This document shows positions 41,230 to 49,769 of a stretch of 64,000 nucleotides of DNA, piece after piece. Location: assembly GCA_022013695.1 (NCBI GenBank), contig JAKLPS010000032.1:41385-105384 (forward strand). The letters are read 5' to 3'. The position numbers and the translations under genes were made by a program. Numbering within the stretch: the first letter of the stretch is position 1; each line of letters starts with the position of its first letter. The notes under the pieces were generated by a model. The model did no database searches. It was given only the letters and a program-made list of their open reading frames with translations, and was not told where the DNA came from. Source of the DNA: Weeksellaceae bacterium (lineage in GTDB: Bacteria > Bacteroidota > Bacteroidia > Flavobacteriales > Weeksellaceae).

Positions 41230-42414
41230 ATGAATCCAAATCAATGTTCATTTTGCGGCAGAAAAAAGAGTGAAGTTCAGATGCTGATCTCTGGTCAAAA
41301 TGGCTTTATATGCGAAAACTGTATCGAGCAGGCTCATTTGATTGTGAAAGAAAATGTGGCGGTCGGTGCATCAAAATCCTCCTCGGCCTCACTTGCGGAA
41401 TTAAAAAAACCCCGGGAAATCAAAGCCTTTTTGGACGAATATGTCATCGGGCAAGATCAGGCCAAAAAACAATTGTCTATTGCCGTTTATAATCATTATA
41501 AAAGAATTTTGCACGCTCAGGACGAAAACCGAGAGGTGGAAATAGAAAAATCCAACATCATAATGATTGGCGAGACCGGAACGGGCAAAACATTGCTTGC
41601 GAAAACGATTGCGAAGCAACTGAATGTTCCGTTCTGCATCGTAGATGCGACCATTCTTACCGAGGCAGGCTATGTTGGCGAAGATGTGGAGAGCATCCTT
41701 TCCCGCTTGCTGATGGTGGCAGATTATGATGTAGAAAAAGCTGAGAAGGGAATTGTTTTTATAGATGAGATTGATAAGATCGCAAGAAAATCCGACAATC
41801 CCAGTATTACGCGCGATGTTTCCGGAGAAGGCGTCCAGCAGGGTCTTTTGAAACTCCTGGAAGGCAGCATCGTAAATGTACCGCCGCAAGGTGGCCGCAA
41901 GCATCCAGATCAGAAATATATCCAAGTCAATACGCAGAATATCCTATTCATTGCAGGAGGCGCTTTTGATGGGATGACAGAAATCATTGAAAGAAGACTC
42001 AACAAGCAGGCGATCGGATTCTCAAAAGATAAACTCAATAAAACCGAAGATGAAGATTACATCCTTAGCCAAATCAACGCAATAGATCTCAAGAGTTTTG
42101 GTTTGATACCAGAGCTTTTGGGGAGATTTCCCATCATCACTTACTTGGAAAAACTGACCAAAGAAGTGCTTGTCCGCATCATGAAGGAACCTAAAAATTC
42201 CATCATCAATCAGTTTACAGAACTTTTTAAAATGGACAATGTGAAACTGGAATTTTCGGAAAAGGCGATCGATGAAATAGTGGAAGAAACGATGAATAAA
42301 GGACTTGGCGCGAGAGGCCTGAGGGGAACTACCGAGAAAGTGCTGGAGGATTATATGTTCGATATCGATGGTAAAAAAGAGGTGAAGATCGATTCGATAT
42401 CGCAGTCGGGATAA
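41230..42414 (+). CDS. clpX: ATP-dependent Clp protease ATP-binding subunit ClpX
   Basis: A 394-aa AAA+ unfoldase. The N-terminal zinc-binding domain has C6, C9, C28 and C31 (CSFC and CENC). Walker A GETGTGKT is at 114-121 and Walker B IVFIDEID follows. [18 protein letters not shown] and [20 protein letters not shown] complete the family pattern. It unfolds tagged proteins and hands them to ClpP, which is not encoded here. It follows the terminator after the HIT gene, so it needs its own promoter, which I cannot place. Confidence 0.97.
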   Translation: MNPNQCSFCGRKKSEVQMLISGQNGFICENCIEQAHLIVKENVAVGASKSSSASLAELKKPREIKAFLDEYVIGQDQAKKQLSIAVYNHYKRILHAQDENREVEIEKSNIIMIGETGTGKTLLAKTIAKQLNVPFCIVDATILTEAGYVGEDVESILSRLLMVADYDVEKAEKGIVFIDEIDKIARKSDNPSITRDVSGEGVQQGLLKLLEGSIVNVPPQGGRKHPDQKYIQVNTQNILFIAGGAFDGMTEIIERRLNKQAIGFSKDKLNKTEDEDYILSQINAIDLKSFGLIPELLGRFPIITYLEKLTKEVLVRIMKEPKNSIINQFTELFKMDNVKLEFSEKAIDEIVEETMNKGLGARGLRGTTEKVLEDYMFDIDGKKEVKIDSISQSG

Positions 42415-42436
42415 AATCTTCTTTTATAGTTATTTA

Positions 42437-42461
42437 AGTAATCAAAAAATTACTATATTTG
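42437..42461 (+). promoter_or_regulatory. Promoter box with overlapping inverted repeat before the T9SS cargo gene
   Basis: AGTAAT (42437-42442), CAAAAA, ATTACT (42449-42454) is a perfect inverted repeat whose last T is the first base of the -7 box TATATTTG (42454-42461). The ATG at 42488 is 26 nt further. Confidence 0.5.
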
Positions 42462-42487
42462 CCAGATAAAACACAAATATTGTAACA

Positions 42488-44428
42488 ATGATTAAAAAAT
42501 TATTTATTTTAGGATCGATTTTTTTCTGTGTCGTTGTCTCTTCTCAAGTCCTTACCTATGTTGGTAATTCGGCTCTGGTAACCGTCCAGTCGCAAACATT
42601 GGTTTATAATGGAGGGGGATTGCAAACAGCCGGTAATGCGGTAATCAATAATTCTGGAAACGTGATGATAAGCGGCGGTTCTTCTGATTTATTAAGTCTT
42701 GCTTCAACTTCCAACTTTAACATCAGGTTAGCATCGACAACAGATTACGGACAATTGTATATTTCTGGTATAGCCCAAAGTAATATTTCTGGAAAGGTAA
42801 ATAAAGAATATACAGCCGATTACAATAACGGAACCACCGGAAGACAGCAGACTGGCTTGCCTTTTTATAATTTTACTTATGCCGACCTAAAAGCGACTTT
42901 TGGCAATGGGAATCTGAATCTGACGAATGGTGCCAATACTTTGTCAGGCAGATTCAATCCAAGTTCTATCTTTAAATGGAACAACGCCAGAGCAAGATTT
43001 GATCAGATTGTAGGAGGCTTGGATACTGACGTTATCGGAACGCCTCTTACTTATTATATTATACCTAGAAGAAGGGCAGACAATACTTATTTCTGGGTGC
43101 CGGCCACCGATAGAAAAACGTTTACGGGGATTCCGGTATCGGATGCGACCCCTTCCAATGTCGTATTTAGTCTCTCCGGAGCTTATGCCGGCAGTTTTGG
43201 AACTAATGGGAATGCAAGTAACTACTATGGAGAGAAATATAATACCTATCTGGATGATCCTTTTAGATCAAAAACACCAAATTGGGCTGCCGATTATGCC
43301 TTAAATTTGTACCAGCTTGCCAATCCTTTTCTCACCAATATCGATTTGAAATTTATTGCTACTAATGAAACCGGGAATCCGAGCGATGGAAATTCCATCT
43401 CCAATCTTGTAGGAATTGCCTATTACGGATCTAACCAGATAGCCAATACTTTTAGTGGCACTACTTATGGAAGCGCTATAGTAGCGACTGTTTCAGGAGG
43501 TGCTTTTCAAAGTGGGGATATTACAGCCAACAAATTGGTTATCAAGCCAATGGGAGAGTTTATGGTAAAATTGAGTGACAATACGGCTCAAGCGCTGGAT
43601 CTTTCCAAAACAAGGAGGTTCAAAGGGACGTCTAGGGCGGATGGTGTAGATTATTCGGTGTCCGCGGCCAAAGGTACCACGGATGATTCTGGTATTCCAG
43701 CGGATAAGATTGTAAAGCAGGTTGCAGTGGTAATGTATGATTTAGATGGCAACGAGCTAGATAGAACCTATTATGCTATTTCGCCTTCTGCTACAACAGG
43801 GTACAATGCCTCAACAACTAGTTTGCAAGCGTACGCTCCAGACGATAAAAAGATCTATACCAAAGAAGAAAAGCAAGAAGGTGGAGAAGATGCCAATTAT
43901 ACAGATAAATTATATATCAACGAAGCTAATGAGGTTGGTTTCAAATCCAAACTTATCCCGCTGACTATCAATTATACAGAACAGCCATATCAGCTGAAGT
44001 TTGAGGTGTATGAAAAAGGAGAACGTGTGCAAGACGGACTAAGCAACGGAAACAGTTTTTATTTTGAGAATGAACAAGGACAATATGTAAAAATTGTCGA
44101 CGGGGATGCGATTTCTATGAATGGATCTCAGAATCTGGGTTTGTATTACCAGATGCCAGAGGGCGCCACTTTAGGAACCGCTAATTCGCTTCATTCTCAG
44201 ACCCTGATCGCCAAGAAGGCTAACACCTGGGTGGTAAGATTTGCGAAGAACTGGAACAAAGCGACCGTAGAAGTCTATTCTGTAGCGGGTCAACTTTTAA
44301 ACTCAAAATCACAGATTTCTACAATGTCGGATTATACGATTCCTCTAAACTATCAGTCAAAAAGTGTTTTCGTTGTCAAAGCGGTTTCTGAGAAGGGAGA
44401 AGTTGTCGTAAAAAAGATAGTTAACTAA
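42488..44428 (+). CDS. Large secreted protein with T9SS type A sorting domain
   Basis: A 646-aa protein: signal peptide (MIKKLFILGSIFFCVVVSSQ), a long Ser/Thr/Asn/Gly-rich beta-strand region without recognisable enzyme motifs, and a C-terminal sorting domain of about 75 residues (ATVEVYSVAGQLLNSKSQIS to VFVVKAVSEKGEVVVKKIVN). It resembles the Flavobacteriia surface proteins that carry only repetitive domains plus a sorting signal; possibly adhesion. Downstream, at 10 bp, is the PID-CTERM-like gene, so both are in one operon. SprA (55575) is the expected export channel. Confidence 0.85.
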   Translation: MIKKLFILGSIFFCVVVSSQVLTYVGNSALVTVQSQTLVYNGGGLQTAGNAVINNSGNVMISGGSSDLLSLASTSNFNIRLASTTDYGQLYISGIAQSNISGKVNKEYTADYNNGTTGRQQTGLPFYNFTYADLKATFGNGNLNLTNGANTLSGRFNPSSIFKWNNARARFDQIVGGLDTDVIGTPLTYYIIPRRRADNTYFWVPATDRKTFTGIPVSDATPSNVVFSLSGAYAGSFGTNGNASNYYGEKYNTYLDDPFRSKTPNWAADYALNLYQLANPFLTNIDLKFIATNETGNPSDGNSISNLVGIAYYGSNQIANTFSGTTYGSAIVATVSGGAFQSGDITANKLVIKPMGEFMVKLSDNTAQALDLSKTRRFKGTSRADGVDYSVSAAKGTTDDSGIPADKIVKQVAVVMYDLDGNELDRTYYAISPSATTGYNASTTSLQAYAPDDKKIYTKEEKQEGGEDANYTDKLYINEANEVGFKSKLIPLTINYTEQPYQLKFEVYEKGERVQDGLSNGNSFYFENEQGQYVKIVDGDAISMNGSQNLGLYYQMPEGATLGTANSLHSQTLIAKKANTWVVRFAKNWNKATVEVYSVAGQLLNSKSQISTMSDYTIPLNYQSKSVFVVKAVSEKGEVVVKKIVN

Positions 44429-44437
44429 CACACAAAT

Positions 44438-44665
44438 ATGATGAAGAATATTTTATTAAAAAAAGCTAGTAACTTATTATTTTTATTAGTCAGTTTCATA
44501 AGTTTTGCGCAGTCTGTTCCACCGCCGCCAGACAATCCAGAAGGTGGTGATATCGGAGGGTATCCTGCTTCGCCAATAGATAGCTATACAGTGATGTTGT
44601 TTGCAGTAGCAGTAATTTTAATGGCATTTTTTGCATTGAAAAAGAAAGAGAAAATCGCTGAATAA
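44438..44665 (+). CDS. Small PID-CTERM-like protein
   Basis: A 75-aa protein: signal peptide (about 1-25, ending FISFAQ), a proline/glycine-rich linker SVPPPPDNPEGGDIGGYP, then PID followed by a membrane helix (about 52-68) and a basic end KKKEKIAE. Proline-isoleucine-aspartate, then a helix, then a basic cluster is the architecture of the PID-CTERM putative protein-sorting signal in Flavobacteriia, which I recall but could not check. It is 10 bp after the T9SS cargo gene and 63 bp before the thioredoxin-like gene. Confidence 0.72.
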   Translation: MMKNILLKKASNLLFLLVSFISFAQSVPPPPDNPEGGDIGGYPASPIDSYTVMLFAVAVILMAFFALKKKEKIAE

Positions 44666-44687
44666 TATTTTTAGTTTTTAACATCCC

Positions 44688-44718
44688 AAAACTCACTTTT
44701 CTAGTGGGTTTTTTTTAT
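44688..44718 (+). terminator. Intrinsic terminator after the PID-CTERM-like gene
   Basis: Stem AACTCAC (around 44689-44696) with GTGGGTT (44704-44710), one G-T pair, then a T-run. It lies between the PID gene and the thioredoxin-like gene, so the latter may be expressed by readthrough or separately. Confidence 0.6.
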
Positions 44719-44727
44719 TTTTACCTT

Positions 44728-46008
44728 ATGAAAAAATTATGGATCATAAGCGGCCTTATATGGTCGCCGTTTATTTTTGCACAATTCAATGTTAAGGCTA
44801 TTATACCGCCATATCTCTCAGATTCCGACATGTATTTGTACGGGTTCAATGGTTCTAAGGAAATTCTGTATTCCAAAGCCAACGTTTCGGGGAATACAGC
44901 CAACTTCAAGGTGGATAAGAAATACATCGGAATGATGAGAGCATTTTTTCAGAAAGCAAACTCCTCGGTCAATTTGGTTTCTGAAAATCAGGATATTAGC
45001 TTTAAAGTAGAACTGGATGGTAAGAATAAGATTTCAAATGCCGTCTTTGATGACCAAGCCAATCTCCTCTTCGGCAATGAAATGGACCTTGCCAGAAAGA
45101 AGGATCTCATTCTGCCTGCTCTGATACAGATCAAAGATTATTATAGAGCCTCAGACCAGTTTTATAAGTCTTTGGATAACGAAATCAAAGTGCTTTCCAA
45201 GAATGACACAGGTCTTTATCAATCGCATCCTTTTTTAGATTATTATCAGAAAAATCAGAAATATTCTGTCCAGGAAAAGTCGGCCGACTTTAAACCTGAG
45301 GATTTTATCAATTTCTATTCAAAATCTGGAGAGTATCTCGAAACCTCTTTGATATTGAAACCGTCTTTAATCAATTTTTTAAACGTTTCCAAATCTGATG
45401 TCGAGGGAAACGTAGACAAATTGCTTGAGGCGGTGAATTTAGAAACGCCCCGAGGTCAAACGATTTTATCCGAACTGATCGATATCTTCAACACCTATAG
45501 TATGGATCAACTGAAGTCAAAATATCTGGCAAAGGCTAAAAATCTGAAATGTACCATCAACGATAGGCTTGCAGCTACCATTAAGTCTAATAAAAACACC
45601 GAAATAGGCGCAAAGTTTCCCAATAATAGCTTTGTAAACCCCATCCATACGAAATCAAAATCACTGTATGACATCAAATCTACCAAGAAGATTGTCGTTT
45701 TTTGGTCCTCTACTTGTTCGCATTGCGAGGTAGAGCTGCCGAAACTTTTGGAAAAGTACGACAAACTGAAGGCTCAAAACACGGAGATTGTTGGCTTGTC
45801 TTTGGACAGCAATTTGGAAGATTTCAAGACGAAGGCGAGCATCTTTCCTTGGATCAGCGATTCCGAAGGAAAAGGTTGGTACAGCTCGTACGGAGATACC
45901 TATAATGTCGTGGCAACACCCACTTATTTCATCTTAGATGCAAACAATATAATCCTTAGCAAACCCAATCACGTAGGCGACGTTTTGGAGTTTTTAAAAT
46001 TGAATTAA
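44728..46008 (+). CDS. TlpA-like thioredoxin-fold envelope protein
   Basis: About 426 aa from ATG 44728 (MKKLWIISGLIWSPFIFAQ, a signal peptide). Residues 20-300 form an N-terminal region of the DUF4369-like kind found in Bacteroidota TlpA proteins; the thioredoxin domain is C-terminal with the redox motif CSHC at 330-333 (VVFWSSTCSHCEVELPKLL) and the cis-proline stretch VATPTYFILD. It would act on disulfides in the periplasm. It begins 63 bp after the PID gene in the same direction. Confidence 0.88.
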   Translation: MKKLWIISGLIWSPFIFAQFNVKAIIPPYLSDSDMYLYGFNGSKEILYSKANVSGNTANFKVDKKYIGMMRAFFQKANSSVNLVSENQDISFKVELDGKNKISNAVFDDQANLLFGNEMDLARKKDLILPALIQIKDYYRASDQFYKSLDNEIKVLSKNDTGLYQSHPFLDYYQKNQKYSVQEKSADFKPEDFINFYSKSGEYLETSLILKPSLINFLNVSKSDVEGNVDKLLEAVNLETPRGQTILSELIDIFNTYSMDQLKSKYLAKAKNLKCTINDRLAATIKSNKNTEIGAKFPNNSFVNPIHTKSKSLYDIKSTKKIVVFWSSTCSHCEVELPKLLEKYDKLKAQNTEIVGLSLDSNLEDFKTKASIFPWISDSEGKGWYSSYGDTYNVVATPTYFILDANNIILSKPNHVGDVLEFLKLN

Positions 46009-46010
46009 AG

Positions 46011-46041
46011 TTTGCGAAAATCCAAAATATCCTTATATTTG
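46011..46041 (+). promoter_or_regulatory. Promoter of the tRNA-Met gene
   Basis: TTTG (46011-46014), 19-nt spacer, TATATTTG (46034-46041), a textbook Bacteroidota promoter. The tRNA starts at 46056. Confidence 0.8.
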
Positions 46042-46055
46042 CACCACCAAAAAAT

Positions 46056-46129
46056 GGCGAGGTAGCTCAGTCGGTTAGAGCGCAGGATTCATAACCCTGA
46101 GGTCACGGGTTCAATTCCCGTCTTCGCTA
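46056..46129 (+). tRNA. tRNA-Met (anticodon CAT)
   Basis: A 74-nt cloverleaf: acceptor arm GGCGAGG with CTTCGCT, D arm GCTC/GAGC, anticodon CAT at 46090-46092 in a seven-base loop (TTCATAA), T arm ACGGG/CCCGT with TTCAATT loop. CCA is not encoded. The first pair is G-T, so elongator tRNA-Met is more likely than initiator, which has a mismatch there; a lysidine tRNA-Ile with CAT anticodon cannot be fully excluded. Confidence 0.93.
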
Positions 46130-46131
46130 CG

Positions 46132-46168
46132 AAACGCACTTCTTTTTATTAAGGAGAGCGTTTTTTTT
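46132..46168 (+). terminator. Terminator after tRNA-Met
   Basis: AAACGC (46132-46137) with GCGTTT (46158-46163), extended inside by CTTCTT/AAGGAG, then eight T. Confidence 0.75.
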
Positions 46169-46370
46169 GTCCAATTCATCCATCGTCTCAATATGAGACA
46201 TTAATTCTAAATCTTTAATAAATGTAACCCTGTGATTGACAGTGTTTTGGAATTATTTCAAATAAAGATGACAAAATAGTTGCGAATTAAAGTCACAATT
46301 TGTAAATTTACAGGGCTTTTGAGATAATCACTCAGGGGCAATAAATTTTTTTTCATCATTTGTGTTTTTA

Positions 46371-46400
46371 GAATCGTACCTTGTGTGCGATTCTTTTTTT
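46371..46400 (+). terminator. Intrinsic terminator in the gap after tRNA-Met
   Basis: GAATCG (46371-46376) with CGATTC (46388-46393), then TTTTTTT. It faces the convergent DUF3810 gene and is the second plus-strand terminator in this gap, which has no annotated gene between the two. Confidence 0.7.
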
Positions 46401-47442
46401 ACGCCTCATAACGCGCAAGTAGCGTGATAAAGTAGGAATAGGTTACGCTGCCGTCCTGCTGATTTGTTTTTAAAAACAAGTCGTTGGTGAATCCAAATAC
46501 CGCTGTTAAAATGCTTTCATGTTTTTCAAAAAACTGCCGTTCCGCCTGGCGGTCTCTTTTCATCTTTTCAGAATATTTCGAAATTATAATTTTTACAAAT
46601 GCTTTATTGTTTGCCGATAGATTTCTCAAAAGGCTTTTCAGAACATAAAGCTCTGCGCTATATTTTAAATCAAGATTTTTGGAATTTTGAGCACAGAGGT
46701 ACGCGACAAAACTTGCTTCCTGCTCGCGTGCGAATCCCATCTGGTGAGACATCTCGTGAGCCAGCGTAAATGGGAGCTGAGAAGCGGGCAAATGCGGATT
46801 GAACTGCGATTCTGCCGTGAAGGGATTGTAGTAGCCCAAAATAGCCGTGTAGCTCATCAAATTATCGTACAGACTCGGTTTTACAGAGATATTTTCTACC
46901 GGGATTTTGGAAGTGAATCTTGGCGCCAAATATTTTTGTTGTAAACGTATTTCTCTCTCAATTTTTCCCAGATTATTGATAACGAATATGCCGTGCTGGT
47001 CTTCAGAGACTTTTTCTCGCGTTTCTTTGCAAAGATAAAGGTATTTGAGAGCTAATTTTTTTAAATCCGCGTCCGTGATGTGTTTTTTCGGTAGCTTGTC
47101 TATCAGTGGGGTTTGGAAATAGAGCATTCCCCAGAAACATTGATAAATGAAATAGGAAATATTCAGCAAAATCAAGAGTTGCTTTATTGTTTTCCCTTTC
47201 CTTTTCCTTATGAAACTAACGCAGGCGTAGATTAAATAAAACAGAAACACACTATAAAGTGCGTCACCTGCAGAAAATCTGAAACTGGAGAACAGCAAGA
47301 TGTGAACGTTCTTTTTCCATTCAAAAACGCGGGAGAAGCATGCCACGGCAAGACCGGATTTTGACAATATATAGAATAACAAAAATTGGACAACCAGAAT
47401 GATTGCCCAATATATTATGTTTTGATGAATTTTATTTACCAT
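46399..47442 (-). CDS. DUF3810 domain protein (membrane, HExxH)
   Basis: A 347-aa protein with three N-terminal membrane segments (about 12-30, 50-70, 90-115) and a periplasmic or cytoplasmic domain carrying HEMSHQMGFAREQEASFVAYL at about 227-247: HExxH with a downstream glutamate is the zinc-peptidase layout of DUF3810. Function unknown. It overlaps the ROK gene by 7 bp, so it belongs to the sugar porter-ROK operon. Confidence 0.9.
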   Translation of the reverse strand: MVNKIHQNIIYWAIILVVQFLLFYILSKSGLAVACFSRVFEWKKNVHILLFSSFRFSAGDALYSVFLFYLIYACVSFIRKRKGKTIKQLLILLNISYFIYQCFWGMLYFQTPLIDKLPKKHITDADLKKLALKYLYLCKETREKVSEDQHGIFVINNLGKIEREIRLQQKYLAPRFTSKIPVENISVKPSLYDNLMSYTAILGYYNPFTAESQFNPHLPASQLPFTLAHEMSHQMGFAREQEASFVAYLCAQNSKNLDLKYSAELYVLKSLLRNLSANNKAFVKIIISKYSEKMKRDRQAERQFFEKHESILTAVFGFTNDLFLKTNQQDGSVTYSYFITLLARYEA

Positions 47443-48389
47443 ACCAAAGCACTTGCGCCCAAAATGGCAGCATCAGCTTCTTTCAAATCGCTGTAAAGAA
47501 TTTTCACCTGATTTTTAAATACCTGGAGCAGGTTGGCTTCCATAGCTTGGCGGGTAGGTTTCATAATTAGATCACCGGCTTTGGTAAGCCCTCCAAAAAG
47601 AACGATTGCTTCTGGGGCAGAAAACAGGACAAAGGTTGCCAAGGCTTCGCCCAAAATCTTACCGGTAAATTCAAAGATATTATTTGCCAGTTTGTCACCT
47701 TGTTTGGCGCACAGGAAGACGGTTTCGCTGGTCAGCTCGTCTATTGAGTAATTTCTCAGGAGACTGGGCGTTTCGGGATTGCGCTGCAGAAGTTCTATGG
47801 CGGTATCTCTCAGTCCGCTGGCAGACGCATAGGATTCCAATGAGCCCTTCAGGCCGGTTCCTTTGTGCAGTCTTCCGTTGTTTCTTACGATGACGTGTCC
47901 CAATTCGCCTGCAAAACCATTGTGACCCAGCACAATTTTTCCGTCAATGATGATGCCGCTTCCCACGCCGGTTCCCAGGGTGATAGTGATAAAATCTTTC
48001 ATGTTTTTGGCCGCACCGTACTTCATTTCTCCTACTGCTGCTGCATTGGCATCATTGGTGAGTTTTGCGACGATCCCGAATTTCTTCTCCAAGATTTCAG
48101 CCATTGGAATAATGCCTTTCCATTTCAGATTAGCGGCATATTCTATGGTTCCCTTGTAATAATTAGCATTGGGAGCGCCCATACCGATGCCAACGAAGTT
48201 CTCTTTACCGCCGTATTGGTCAATCATAGGCTGCAGTTTTTCCGCAAGATCTTCGATGAAGCCTTCCACATTGTCTTTGTCGTTGGTTTTTATCCGGTCT
48301 TGGACAAGAATTTGCCCTTTTCTGTTCACGACGCCAAACTTCGTGTTGGTGCCGCCTACGTCTATTCCTATTGCAAATGTCTCTTTCAT
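47436..48389 (-). CDS. ROK family sugar kinase
   Basis: A 317-aa kinase: ATP-binding GIDVGGTNTKFGVV at 8-21, a catalytic aspartate in ANAAAVGEMKYGAAK region and GHNGFAGELGHVIV. The zinc-binding CxCGxxGC loop of most ROK kinases is replaced by GRLHKGTGLKGSLESYAS, with no cysteine. It probably phosphorylates glucose or a related sugar brought in by the porter at 48386, with which it overlaps by 4 bp. Regulators of the ROK family carry an HTH domain, absent here, so a kinase is the better call. Confidence 0.92.
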   Translation of the reverse strand: MKETFAIGIDVGGTNTKFGVVNRKGQILVQDRIKTNDKDNVEGFIEDLAEKLQPMIDQYGGKENFVGIGMGAPNANYYKGTIEYAANLKWKGIIPMAEILEKKFGIVAKLTNDANAAAVGEMKYGAAKNMKDFITITLGTGVGSGIIIDGKIVLGHNGFAGELGHVIVRNNGRLHKGTGLKGSLESYASASGLRDTAIELLQRNPETPSLLRNYSIDELTSETVFLCAKQGDKLANNIFEFTGKILGEALATFVLFSAPEAIVLFGGLTKAGDLIMKPTRQAMEANLLQVFKNQVKILYSDLKEADAAILGASALVW

Positions 48390-49666
48390 AATAATTGTTG
48401 TACAGGAATATCAGAATTAACATTTTTACTTCCGGCGAGAGCATAGAATAAAATGTACAGTAGGCAGATGACAATGACCCAATAGCTTTCTATAAAACCG
48501 AATAAATCTGCGGCCCAGCCTTGAATGGCCGGGATGATACCTCCGCCACAAACCATTACCATAAAGATTCCGGCTGCCGAAGCCGTGTATTTGCCAAGTC
48601 CCGCAGTTGCCAGATTGAAAATACCCCCCCACATTACAGATGTACATAGCCCACAGAGCACGAGTAAGGTAACGCTTAATGGCACCTTTGCAAGTCCGAA
48701 AGAAATATCAGATTGAAAAACAGGCATACTTACCACTTGGTCTTTTGGCAGGAGAATCGCCAACGTTACCAGTAATAGAGCTAGTAGGGAGACAAATGTA
48801 AGCATCGCCTTGCTTGAGAATTTGGCACCAAGCAAGCCTCCGATCAGTCTCCCTATGAGCATCAAAAACCAATAGGTACCCACAACCGTACCTGCCGTGG
48901 TGGCATTTATTTGTAAATCACCGGTCATGTAAAGATTGGCGATGTTGGGGATGCCAACTTCGGTTCCCACATAGACGAATATGGCTAAAGCTCCTAAAGT
49001 GAAATGTCTGAAAGATAAAGGGCTATGCGCATTTTTTTCAAAGGACTTTTCTCTAATGATGTGGGGCTCAGGAATCTTCATCAGATAAAGCACTAAGAAT
49101 GCCAAAATAAAAATTCCGATCGCGAGAAATATGGCAGGATTTGCATCCGAAATAGTGGCTCGGGTAACATCGCCCATAAGATAGCCCACCAACACGGGAA
49201 CAATAGTAGCACCCATAGAATTGAGCGCTCCACCAAACTGTAAAAGCTGATTTCCCTTTTTCCCCTCGCCGCCTAGGGTATTAAGCATCGGGTTCACCAC
49301 TGTATTCAACATACACATCGAAAAGCCTGAAATAAATGCGCCGATAAGATACACCGGAAAACTCCCCGATTGGCCAGAAAAATAAGTAATGCCGACACCG
49401 GCAATCCCCACTAAAATAGCGGTAAGTGCCGTTTTTTTATAACCAATTTTTTGAAGCATCATTCCCGCCGGAATCCCCATAAATGCATACGCAATAAAAT
49501 TGGCAAAATTGCCCAGTTGTGACAGAAAATTGCTTGCGTGAAACTGGTTTTTCACAATTACCCCCATTGGGTTCTGCAAACCGGTCACAAAGGCAATCAT
49601 AAAAAAGAGTGCAAACATCATTGCAATTGGCAAAGCATAACTTTGGCTTTTCGTTTGAGTAGTCAT
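48386..49666 (-). CDS. Sugar MFS transporter (FucP/GluP type)
   Basis: A 426-aa inner-membrane porter with twelve membrane segments, starting MTTQTKSQSYALPIAMMFALF. The text GLQNPMGVIVKNQF and GMCMLNTVVNPMLN-like sequence (here GFSMCMLNTVVNPMLNTLGG) fit the FucP/glucose-galactose porter group. It heads an operon with the ROK kinase (4-bp overlap) and DUF3810. A minus-strand TATATTTG at 49727-49734 is the probable promoter box. Confidence 0.93.
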   Translation of the reverse strand: MTTQTKSQSYALPIAMMFALFFMIAFVTGLQNPMGVIVKNQFHASNFLSQLGNFANFIAYAFMGIPAGMMLQKIGYKKTALTAILVGIAGVGITYFSGQSGSFPVYLIGAFISGFSMCMLNTVVNPMLNTLGGEGKKGNQLLQFGGALNSMGATIVPVLVGYLMGDVTRATISDANPAIFLAIGIFILAFLVLYLMKIPEPHIIREKSFEKNAHSPLSFRHFTLGALAIFVYVGTEVGIPNIANLYMTGDLQINATTAGTVVGTYWFLMLIGRLIGGLLGAKFSSKAMLTFVSLLALLLVTLAILLPKDQVVSMPVFQSDISFGLAKVPLSVTLLVLCGLCTSVMWGGIFNLATAGLGKYTASAAGIFMVMVCGGGIIPAIQGWAADLFGFIESYWVIVICLLYILFYALAGSKNVNSDIPVQQLL

Positions 49667-49726
49667 ATTACAATTATTTTTTTGTTGTGTTGTTTTTTTA
49701 GAGTTTTAATAATATTTCAAGATTAA

Positions 49727-49734
49727 CAAATATA
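49727..49734 (-). promoter_or_regulatory. TANNTTTG box of the sugar porter-ROK-DUF3810 operon
   Basis: TATATTTG on the minus strand, 60 nt before the porter ATG. A well-spaced -33 is not clear. Confidence 0.4.
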
Positions 49735-49769
49735 AACAAAAACACTACTTTAAATTAATTTAACAATAA

